A stretch of DNA of 64,000 nucleotides from Chryseobacterium indicum (GTDB lineage: Bacteria; Bacteroidota; Bacteroidia; Flavobacteriales; Weeksellaceae): positions 372,001 through 436,000 of the forward strand of contig NZ_JACSGT010000001.1 of NCBI RefSeq assembly GCF_021504595.1, written 5' to 3'. The position numbers were made by a program, and so were the translations under genes. The number at the start of each line of letters is the position of its first letter. Within the stretch, counting starts at the first letter, position 1. A model generated the notes under the pieces. That model was not told the origin of the DNA. It made no database searches and was given only the letters and a program-made list of their open reading frames with translations. Positions 53,907 to 60,561 of this stretch are shown here, piece after piece.

Positions 53907-54494
53907 TTATAGGCTGAATTGAGGTAAAATAATTTGACAGATTAAAATTCCTAAAAGAGTTACAAAGGCAAAAATGACGATCTGCTGCCATTTCTTAATA
54001 TTGGTTGCGGTTTTGAAACCGTTGAAAAGCAAGGTGAAACTGTAAATGATTAAAATTAAGTTGGCAAATGCAAAAACCGTTAGACTGATTAAATCCAAAA
54101 TATTAATATCCGGAACTTTAGCTTGTGCGGATGTTTGGGAAATTTGCTTTGAAAGTCTTTCAATATCAAAAAGTTTGGTAGAAATTACGGTAAACAGTAC
54201 AGGAATTTGTGAAACCAATACGGCATTGGCAATATCGATCAGCCTTGTTCTTTTGTTGAAAATTTTTCCTAACCCGAAAAGCAGTAAAACCGCATATACT
54301 AAACTGATTAAAACATAGAGACTGATTGAAACCAGATTTAAACCTTCGCCGGAAGAAAAATGGAGCAGACTGTCCATTTTTGTTTGGGTAAAATAACAGG
54401 AAATAATTAAAAATACACCTGTGACAGAACCAATGGTTAAAAGAGTTTTTTCCGAAAATTTAGAAAACGGATTGAATAGAGTTTGCCAGTTCAT
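53907..54494 (-). CDS. Integral membrane protein (YIP1-like)
   Basis: A 195-residue membrane protein with five hydrophobic stretches, beginning MNWQTLFNPFSKFSEKTLL. The layout (short cytoplasmic start then 5 helices) is that of bacterial Yip1-domain proteins. Its start overlaps the DUF2089 gene's stop by one base, so the two form a unit. Function unknown. Confidence 0.65.
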   Translation of the reverse strand: MNWQTLFNPFSKFSEKTLLTIGSVTGVFLIISCYFTQTKMDSLLHFSSGEGLNLVSISLYVLISLVYAVLLLFGLGKIFNKRTRLIDIANAVLVSQIPVLFTVISTKLFDIERLSKQISQTSAQAKVPDINILDLISLTVFAFANLILIIYSFTLLFNGFKTATNIKKWQQIVIFAFVTLLGILICQIILPQFSL

Positions 54495-54757
54495 TACTTC
54501 AGGTTTTTAATTTTTTCGATTAAGTCATCCATCTTGTTTCTCATGGTAGGATAAGAATTCCCTGCCTGCTTCGCCATTTCTTTAATGCTTCCGCTGGACA
54601 GGAAAAAGCTGAGGATAAATTCCTGCTCTTCGCGCGTAAGCTGTAAGTATAACGGAAGCTCGTAATTTCCGCTGACGATAGTCTCGCAATTGTTGCATTT
54701 CATCTGGCTTACCTGTAATGCAGATTCGCAGCTTGGGCAAACGATGGGTAGTTTCAT
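54494..54757 (-). CDS. DUF2089-family zinc-ribbon/HTH protein
   Basis: An 87-residue protein. Two CxxC pairs (VCPSCESALQV, MKCNNCETI) form an N-terminal zinc ribbon. The C-terminal half (EEQEFILSFFLSSGSIKEMA then YPTMRNKMDDLIEKI) is a helix-turn-helix, the form of DUF2089 proteins, which are suspected transcriptional regulators. It probably controls its own unit with the membrane protein. Confidence 0.82.
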   Translation of the reverse strand: MKLPIVCPSCESALQVSQMKCNNCETIVSGNYELPLYLQLTREEQEFILSFFLSSGSIKEMAKQAGNSYPTMRNKMDDLIEKIKNLK

Positions 54758-54941
54758 GTTCTTAACTTTTTGTAAAAATAAAAATTATTTTAATAAAGTT
54801 AAAAATTATTTTAATAAAATAAAAATTTGAGTGATTTTTGTTGTGATTGAATTGTATTTTATTTTAGAAAACTGAAATAATTTCTTGAATAGAACTTTAG
54901 TTGGAGAAGATTCTGGTGCTGCCGAAGATGAGAATTTTAAT

Positions 54942-54977
54942 AAAAAGTTCAATAGAATTATTACTATTGAACTTTTT
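54942..54977. terminator. Bidirectional terminator after the DUF4272 gene
   Basis: Perfect 13-bp stem AAAAAGTTCAATA / TATTGAACTTTTT with a 10-nt loop, flanked by A and T runs. A degraded form is seen after the next minus-strand gene (55879-55906). Confidence 0.75.
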
Positions 54978-55038
54978 ACAAATATTTTATAGAAGCGCTT
55001 GAGCGGTCATTTTGCCAAGCTGCTGTTAGCTATATTTT

Positions 55039-55800
55039 CTAAGTGCTTAAATCTGTTTCATCCCATTCAGTTCCATCAGAAAGCATCCACGTTAAAGAAT
55101 GTCTTCTTTCGTGTATAACTCCGCCATTTCCAATAGGGTCAAAATTTTGTGGAACAGTTTGTCTTCCCAACTGGGCACTTCTTACTGCATTATGAAGACA
55201 ATAGAATAAATCTTCTTTCTTACTTAAATCTTCATCTGATACAGTTTTTGCTGTTTCAGCCCAGTTTTCAATTTTTTCATCAAGCGGACAAGTATAATTA
55301 ATTAAAATTTCTTGCATTTGTTCACCTGTCATCATCTGTCCTGTTATATCAGGAGCTATGTAGCCAAAGTACCAGGCTAAAGACCAGGCATTTTCAAATT
55401 TCCAACCAATCAGATTTCTTAATTCTTCATCATTTCTTGATGAATTTAGAATTTGTCTTTCATCATCTGCTAAAAATAAATCTAACCCATTATTCAAAAC
55501 AAAGTTTAAAATTCTCTCATTAGATAATTCTTCCTCAGGCACCATAAGCCAAAGAACAATAGCCTTTATTGCGTTTAGTCTTTTTGCAATTTCAACTTTA
55601 GGTCTCAATTTTCTTTCAAATTCAGTGGGCAAAGAAGTAGCTGGTTTAAAACCTGCACTTAGACATATAGAAATATTATCAAGCCTTAAATCTGTCATCC
55701 AAGGGATAGCTTTATATTTTTCTAATTCATCACTCTTATTTGTTTGTTTTGGCGGGTTTTCATTTTCCGATGAACCAAATATTTTCTTAAAAAAACTCAT
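55039..55800 (-). CDS. DUF4272-domain protein
   Basis: A 253-residue cytoplasmic protein. The start MSFFKKIFGSSENENPP is an F..IFG leader found before several immunity-type domains. The DUF4272 core spans about 60-230: KVEIAKRLNAIKAIVLWLMV (about 69-88), WKFENAWSLAWYFGYI (about 134-149) and DLFYCLHNAVRSAQLG (about 198-213). DUF4272 proteins are often seen with polymorphic toxin systems but have no proven role. The neighbour upstream has a similar leader and similar downstream DNA. No toxin gene is nearby. Confidence 0.75.
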   Translation of the reverse strand: MSFFKKIFGSSENENPPKQTNKSDELEKYKAIPWMTDLRLDNISICLSAGFKPATSLPTEFERKLRPKVEIAKRLNAIKAIVLWLMVPEEELSNERILNFVLNNGLDLFLADDERQILNSSRNDEELRNLIGWKFENAWSLAWYFGYIAPDITGQMMTGEQMQEILINYTCPLDEKIENWAETAKTVSDEDLSKKEDLFYCLHNAVRSAQLGRQTVPQNFDPIGNGGVIHERRHSLTWMLSDGTEWDETDLST

Positions 55801-55976
55801 ACTTTTCTATTATTGTTTGTTTTAAAAACAGTAGCTAATGTTTTGTCGCTTGGTGAAGTAGGATTTTAGTATGAAAAATTCAATCAAACTAAAATTATTG
55901 AACTTTGTACAAATGTTTTGTAAAAATGCTTCAGTCATCATTTTGGCGAACCGATGAAGGCTGAAGCGTTTGTTAT

Positions 55977-56612
55977 TTAATTTTCTAATGGAATCATTCC
56001 TTCAATCTGTCCATCAGTTACAACGAAAAGTGCGTTTAAAATTTGTGCATTTCCGTAGGAATCATCATTCCAGGTATGATTATGTAACTGTAAAAATGTA
56101 TCAAAAAGTTCTTCGTCAACTTGTTTTGATGTTATCATCATACATTTTCGCCTTGGGATTGAAACATACAGTTCTTTTGCATTTAAAAGTTCATGTGCTT
56201 TAAGCATATGGCTTCTGCATAAAATTTTTTCGCTGGAAAAGTCTTGTCCGGAAGCAGTTAAAACCTGTCTGTTTAGTGTTTCGGAAATTTCAAAATTAGA
56301 TTCAATTTTCTCTAAGTTGTCATATGCTTCTTTTAAAATTTCACTTGGTTTTTTTTCTTCTAAATCATGTGGCATTAGAAAAACAAAATTATCCGGGGTA
56401 TCATAACCAAAAGCAACAACAAGTTCAGGTTCTTCTTGTGTACCTATTATTGTTTGTTTCAAAGCACCAGCTTTTACTCCTACCCAATCACCCGGCTTAA
56501 GTATTGGATAAATTTTATTTATTTCTCCAGATTTTATTTTCTGAATATCACTTTCAGCAATTTTATCAGATTCAACATTTCCCTTACCAAAAATTCTATT
56601 AAATAATCCCAT
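55977..56612 (-). CDS. DUF1444-like protein with F..IFG leader
   Basis: A 211-residue protein starting MGLFNRIFGKGNVESDKI. Segments ELVVAFGYDTPDNFVFLMPH (about 82-101), ILKEAYDNLEKI (about 110-121) and ISIPRRKCMMIT-like strand (about 149-160) resemble the DUF1444/YtpQ layout, but I am not sure of the family. It shares the leader pattern and the 3' flanking DNA pattern with the DUF4272 gene, suggesting they arose or moved together. No function is assigned. Confidence 0.6.
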   Translation of the reverse strand: MGLFNRIFGKGNVESDKIAESDIQKIKSGEINKIYPILKPGDWVGVKAGALKQTIIGTQEEPELVVAFGYDTPDNFVFLMPHDLEEKKPSEILKEAYDNLEKIESNFEISETLNRQVLTASGQDFSSEKILCRSHMLKAHELLNAKELYVSIPRRKCMMITSKQVDEELFDTFLQLHNHTWNDDSYGNAQILNALFVVTDGQIEGMIPLEN

Positions 56613-56764
56613 ATATTTATATTATTTGATTTTTTTTATTAGTCTTTTAAGATTACCATTAAGTTGATATTTATTTAAAATATCAATACAAATAGTAAAG
56701 ATCAAATATAAAAAATTAACCGTGCAATAAAATTTTTTTATCAATCCATTTTATCAACATCTCT

Positions 56765-56989
56765 TTACTGATCTGAATTCATTTCCTTATTCAGAGTGAT
56801 GATGATTTTATTTTTCTTGTGGCAAACAAGCACAGATTGTCCACAATTGAAACCCGTCTCCTGAAGCCATTTTCCGCAAAGTCGGATTTCAGGAAATACA
56901 ACATACCGATGATACGGTCTTAAAATGTACTTCTGATGCACTTTCAATTGTCTTATTCCTGATTTTTGATATTTTTTTTCTTCCTTCAT
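56765..56989 (-). CDS. SymE-family toxin-like protein
   Basis: A 74-residue basic protein. FPEIRLCGKWLQETGFNCGQSVLV (about 33-56) and IIITLNKE at the end match the SymE/AbrB-like fold (in E. coli: PAITMKGQWLEEAGF). E. coli SymE is SOS-induced and acts as an RNA- or nucleoid-directed toxin, repressed by an antisense RNA. Here a small Xre-type regulator is encoded divergently instead. An antisense RNA cannot be excluded. Confidence 0.8.
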   Translation of the reverse strand: MKEEKKYQKSGIRQLKVHQKYILRPYHRYVVFPEIRLCGKWLQETGFNCGQSVLVCHKKNKIIITLNKEMNSDQ

Positions 56990-57016
56990 GATGGTTATTT
57001 ATTGTTGTAAAAGTAT

Positions 57017-57066
57017 AATAAATTATATTTTAGTAAAAATAAATTATAGTAAAAATATAATTTATT
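57017..57066. promoter_or_regulatory. Inverted-repeat operator between symE-like and xre genes
   Basis: AATAAATTATATTTT (57017-57031) and AAAATATAATTTATT (57052-57066) are a perfect 15-bp inverted repeat with a 20-nt spacer that itself carries AGTAAAAATAAATTATAGTA. It lies in the 148-bp divergent region and is a natural binding site for the HTH protein. Confidence 0.6.
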
Positions 57067-57137
57067 GCTTTTTTGAATTGATTTTCAAGTGTTTAAATTT
57101 TAACGATATTTGCATGAGAAGTCAATAAATTATCATC

Positions 57138-57344
57138 GTGTCGAAAGTGAACTTAAATAGAATAAAATCTGTTCTGGTTGAAAAAAACAAAACCAGTAAA
57201 GAATTAGCCCGTCATTTGGGAAAAACCGAGTCAACAGTTTCTCGATGGTGTACGAATGAAGTTCAGCCTTCTGTTGAAACACTTTATGAAATCTCGAAAT
57301 TTTTGAAAGTGGATATTCGGGAACTACTTGTGTCGACATTATAA
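57138..57344 (+). CDS. Small Xre-family HTH regulator
   Basis: A 68-residue single-domain HTH_3 protein with GTG start (57138). Helices: IKSVLVEKNKTSKELARHLG (about 10-29), KTESTVSRWCTNEVQPSVET (about 30-49) and ISKFLKVDIRELL (about 52-64). Likely represses the divergent symE-like gene and itself through the inverted repeat at 57017-57066. It lacks a toxin-binding extension, so regulation would be by DNA binding. Confidence 0.85.
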   Translation: MSKVNLNRIKSVLVEKNKTSKELARHLGKTESTVSRWCTNEVQPSVETLYEISKFLKVDIRELLVSTL

Positions 57345-57437
57345 TCTGCGAATTACATTTATCATAATTTAAAATTTATCAGATGACTTCATGAAGTTGT
57401 TCCTTTCATCATCCGCCAACTTCTCCAAACTTCTTTG

Positions 57438-57445
57438 TATCTTTG
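57438..57445 (+). promoter_or_regulatory. Promoter box TATCTTTG of agmatinase
   Basis: A consensus TAnnTTTG box 28 nt before the ATG at 57474. Agmatinase thus has its own promoter, independent of arginine decarboxylase. Confidence 0.55.
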
Positions 57446-57473
57446 CCGAAATCATTTAATTTTTACATAAAAC

Positions 57474-58331
57474 ATGAAAACATACGCAGGAATTCCTGAG
57501 GAAAATGCATCGTTAGAAAACTCGAAAGTAATGTTGGTCACTGTTCCTTACGACGGAACTTCAACGTGGGGAAAAGGAGCCGATAAAGGTCCTGAATTAT
57601 TCCTTGATGCTTCCGAAAACATGGAACTGTATGACATCGAAACGCAGACAGAACCATATTTAGAAGGAGTATATTTAGCAGGAGAAGTTTCTGAAAATTC
57701 TTCACCGGAAGCCATGACAGAAGCGGTTTACCAGAAAACAAAAGAGCTTTTGAATAATGACGGAAAATTATTCACCCTTTTCGGGGGAGAACACTCTGTT
57801 TCTATCGGTTCGATTCGTGCGGTAGGAGAGAAGTTTGAGAATTTAACCGTTCTTCAGTTGGACGCTCACACAGATCTTCGTCCTGAGTTTCACGGTTCTA
57901 CTTCCAACCACGCATGTGCGGTTTTTGAAGCCAATCAGAAGCATAATCTGGTACAGGTGGGAATCCGTTCTATGGATGTGGAAGAAGTGGAATATTTACC
58001 TGAAGGAAGAGTATTTTTCGCTCACGAAATTGCCAACAACGAAAACTGGGTAAACGACGTTTTGGAAAAAGTTTCAGGAAATGTGTACATCACCATTGAT
58101 CTTGATGCTTTCGATCCATCACTTTGTCCGTCAACAGGAACTCCGGAACCGGGTGGTTTACAGTGGTATCCTACGTTGGAATTGTTAAGAAAAGTATTCG
58201 AAAAATGTAACGTTGTCGCTTTTGATATTGTAGAATTAATGGATTCTCCGATGGCAAAACCAAGCGCATTCTTGGCGGCGAAGTTATATTACAAAATGCT
58301 TGCTTACTATCATATCTATAACAACAACTAA
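57474..58331 (+). CDS. speB: Agmatinase
   Basis: A 285-residue ureohydrolase that splits agmatine to putrescine and urea. Mn-binding motifs are FGGEHSVSIGSIRA (about 102-115), LQLDAHTDLRPEFHGS (about 124-139) and ITIDLDAFDPSLCPSTGTPE (about 205-224). It completes the pathway begun by the arginine decarboxylase at 50294. The gene has its own promoter box. Confidence 0.94.
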   Translation: MKTYAGIPEENASLENSKVMLVTVPYDGTSTWGKGADKGPELFLDASENMELYDIETQTEPYLEGVYLAGEVSENSSPEAMTEAVYQKTKELLNNDGKLFTLFGGEHSVSIGSIRAVGEKFENLTVLQLDAHTDLRPEFHGSTSNHACAVFEANQKHNLVQVGIRSMDVEEVEYLPEGRVFFAHEIANNENWVNDVLEKVSGNVYITIDLDAFDPSLCPSTGTPEPGGLQWYPTLELLRKVFEKCNVVAFDIVELMDSPMAKPSAFLAAKLYYKMLAYYHIYNNN

Positions 58332-58397
58332 ATTCCGCAGGAAACGGATTTTTTCTGCCGTAGATTCTTTGGAAATTTGTGAGGTAAATTCAATGTT

Positions 58398-59240
58398 ATG
58401 TCTACACAGAATCAGATAGATTACGAAAGAATTGCCAAAGCGATAGACTATATCCGGAGCAATTTTAAGCTTCAGCCAAGTCTGGAGGAAGTGGCGGGGA
58501 AAATTCATTTGAGTCCGGCTCATTTTCAGAAAATGTTTTCTGACTGGGCAGGAACAAGTCCGAAGAAATTTTTGCAGTTCATCAGTCTGGAACATGCCAA
58601 AAGTTTGCTGAAGGAAGAAAAAGCGAGTTTATTTGATACGGCTTACGAGACAGGATTATCGAGTACAAGCAGACTGCACGATCTGTTTGTGAAAATCGAA
58701 GGAATGTCTCCGGCAGAATATAAAAACGGAGGAAAAAGCCTCAACATCAATTACAGTTTTTCCGAAAGTCCTTTTGGAAAAGTAATTGCAGCTTCCACAG
58801 AAAAAGGAATCTGCTACATGGCTTTTGAAACCGATCAACATAAAGCATTGGGAGATTTACAGGCTAAATTTCCTAATGCTTCTTTTTTTGAAAGGAAAGA
58901 TGATTTTCAGAACAATGCCCTTTCTATTTTCAGTAAAGACTGGTCGGAACTCAACACCATAAAACTCCATTTAAAAGGAACCGATTTTCAGTTGAAAGTC
59001 TGGGAAAGTCTGCTCAATATTCCGATGGGAAAATTATCGACCTATGGAAATCTGGCGGATAAAATTGGAAATCCGAATGCTTCAAGAGCCGTAGGAACCG
59101 CGATTGGCAGCAATCCTGTTGCGTTTTTAATTCCGTGTCACAGAGTAATTCAGTCAACCGGAAAAATCGGCGGTTATATGTGGGGAAGCGAAAGAAAACA
59201 GCTAATTATCGGCTGGGAAAGTTCAAAAATGTACTCTTGA
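58398..59240 (+). CDS. AraC-type HTH fused to O6-methylguanine-DNA methyltransferase (Ada-like)
   Basis: A 280-residue protein. An AraC HTH lies at about 10-108 (LEEVAGKIHLSPAHFQKMF, YETGLSSTSRLHDLF). The methyltransferase part starts near 118, with LKVWESLLNIPMGKLSTYG (about 198-216) and the acceptor-cysteine motif IPCHRVIQSTGKIGGYMWG (about 244-262). It removes alkyl groups from guanine O6 and may regulate repair genes. It lacks the N-terminal Ada zinc domain that senses methyl-phosphotriesters. An alkB gene follows after a repeat. Confidence 0.92.
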   Translation: MSTQNQIDYERIAKAIDYIRSNFKLQPSLEEVAGKIHLSPAHFQKMFSDWAGTSPKKFLQFISLEHAKSLLKEEKASLFDTAYETGLSSTSRLHDLFVKIEGMSPAEYKNGGKSLNINYSFSESPFGKVIAASTEKGICYMAFETDQHKALGDLQAKFPNASFFERKDDFQNNALSIFSKDWSELNTIKLHLKGTDFQLKVWESLLNIPMGKLSTYGNLADKIGNPNASRAVGTAIGSNPVAFLIPCHRVIQSTGKIGGYMWGSERKQLIIGWESSKMYS

Positions 59241-59527
59241 TTTCAAACACAAATTGCACTAATTTTTTACGAATAGCTAATAATTTTGATTGAAATTTTA
59301 AAAATAAAACTATTCCATCAATAGAAACGGGCTTTAGCCCGTTTAAAATAATCAATTGACCAAATTGGCTTTAGCCTAAAACTTATTTTAATAAAAAAAT
59401 CAACGAAATATTGTCATTCTGTAGGAATCTGGGATCATTTAATAGAGGTTAAAATTTAAAAATACTTAGCTTAAATTCCTAAGAAGGACAAAGAACTTGA
59501 AACATTAATCACAAAACATTAAACTTT
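59241..59527. other. Intergenic region with dispersed repeat, between the Ada-like and alkB genes
   Basis: 287 bp. A CACAAATTGCAC motif at 59248-59259 is followed by the ATCAATAGAAACGGGCTTTA element at 59317 and a GTCATTCTG repeat fragment at 59413. No promoter box is obvious. Confidence 0.6.
59317..59390. repeat. Dispersed palindromic repeat, copy 3
   Basis: ATCAATAGAAACGGGCTTTA GCCCGTTT, an 18-nt spacer and then ATTGGCTTTAGCCTAAAAC. Same two-module layout as the copies at 41444 and 49187. Confidence 0.75.
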
Positions 59528-60139
59528 ATGATGAGTTTATTCGAAGACATATCAGATTATCCTTTAAATATCCTTCCCAAAGACGGAACCGTTCATTATT
59601 ACGGAAAAGTGTTCTCCAAAGAAAAAGCTGATTTTTATTTCGATTATCTGTTTAATGAAATTCCGTGGGAAAATGATGAGGCGGTTATTTTCGGAAAATT
59701 AATTTTGACCAAAAGAAAAGTAGCCTGGTTCGGTGAAAAACCTTTCGAATACACCTATTCAAAACGGACAAAATATGCAAAATTCTGGACTCCCGAATTA
59801 TTGGAATTAAAGAAAAAATGTGAAGAAATTACCGGCGAAACCTATAATTCCTGCCTTCTGAATTTATACCACGACGGAAGTGAAGGAATGGCGTATCACA
59901 GCGATGCCGAAAAAGATTTAAAAAAACACGGAGCCATTGCTTCCCTGACTTTCGGAGCGGAAAGAAAGTTCTTATTTAAACATAAAACAACAAAAGAAAA
60001 AGCCGAAATATTTCTGGAAAGCGGAAGTTTATTGGTGATGAAAGGAACAACGCAGGATAATTGGCTGCATCGGCTTCCTCCAACCACAAAAGTAAAAACA
60101 CCGCGAGTGAATCTTACGTTCCGTACGATTGTAGAATGA
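59528..60139 (+). CDS. alkB: Alpha-ketoglutarate-dependent dioxygenase AlkB-like
   Basis: A 203-residue Fe(II)/2-oxoglutarate dioxygenase that repairs 1-methyladenine and 3-methylcytosine. Metal ligands: YHSDAEKDL (about 119-127, HxD) and the distal His in WLHRLPPTTKVKTPRVNLTF (about 178-197), which also contains the R..N..FR 2-oxoglutarate site. The IASLTFGAERKFLFKHK segment (about 138-154) is closer to the ALKBH2/3 type than to E. coli AlkB. Two tandem ATGs begin it. It follows the Ada-like methyltransferase gene, so the pair serves alkylation repair. Confidence 0.92.
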   Translation: MMSLFEDISDYPLNILPKDGTVHYYGKVFSKEKADFYFDYLFNEIPWENDEAVIFGKLILTKRKVAWFGEKPFEYTYSKRTKYAKFWTPELLELKKKCEEITGETYNSCLLNLYHDGSEGMAYHSDAEKDLKKHGAIASLTFGAERKFLFKHKTTKEKAEIFLESGSLLVMKGTTQDNWLHRLPPTTKVKTPRVNLTFRTIVE

Positions 60140-60167
60140 TTTATTTACATTAATCTAAGGTATATTT

Positions 60168-60314
60168 GTCACGCTGAAAGCATCTAAACAAAGTTTTCAA
60201 TGTATCGTTGAGATCCTTTCAGGATGACAAGCTGTATATGATTATCATCTCCCGCAGATTAAGCAAATTTAGCAGATGATTGAGTGGAAAAAAATCTGCA
60301 CAATCTGCGAGAAA
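60168..60314. repeat. 146-bp direct repeat, copy A
   Basis: 147 bp nearly identical to 60372-60516. The first 61 bp (60168-60228) form an element with 13-bp imperfect inverted ends, GTCACGCTGAAAG and CTTTCAGGATGAC. Confidence 0.9.
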
Positions 60315-60371
60315 CCAAAAAATAAAATACCATTCAGAACAATTAAATGGTGACTTATTTACAGCATGTCT

Positions 60372-60516
60372 GTCATGCTGAAAGCATCTAAACAAAGTTT
60401 TCAATGTATCGTTGAGATCCTTTCAGGATGACAAGCTGTATATGATTATCATCTCCCGCAGATTAAGCAAATTTAGCAGATGATTGAGGGGAAAAATCTG
60501 CACAATCTGCGAGAAA
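60372..60516. repeat. 146-bp direct repeat, copy B
   Basis: Differs from copy A by one base in the first 13 bp, one substitution in GAGTGG/GAGGGG and a 2-nt deletion in an A run. The two copies lie in the gap between alkB and the CocE-type gene. Confidence 0.9.
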
Positions 60517-60530
60517 ATAAAAACATAAAA

Positions 60531-60557
60531 AAAAGCTGTTCCAACCGAACAGCTTTT
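60531..60557 (-). terminator. Terminator of the CocE-type hydrolase gene
   Basis: Stem AAAAGCTGTTC / GAACAGCTTTT with loop CAACC, followed on the minus strand by a T run. It begins 4 nt past the stop. Confidence 0.8.
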
Positions 60558-60561
60558 AAAT

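Larger units (their letters stand above)
60140..60561. other. Repeat-filled intergenic region after alkB
   Basis: 422 bp containing two copies of a 146-bp direct repeat separated by 57 bp, then a bidirectional terminator at 60531-60557. No gene is supported. Confidence 0.7.

Noticed and set aside
60219..60404. 61-residue minus-strand open frame spanning the direct repeat
   Set aside because: Lies entirely in repeat DNA between two genes and has no conserved features.
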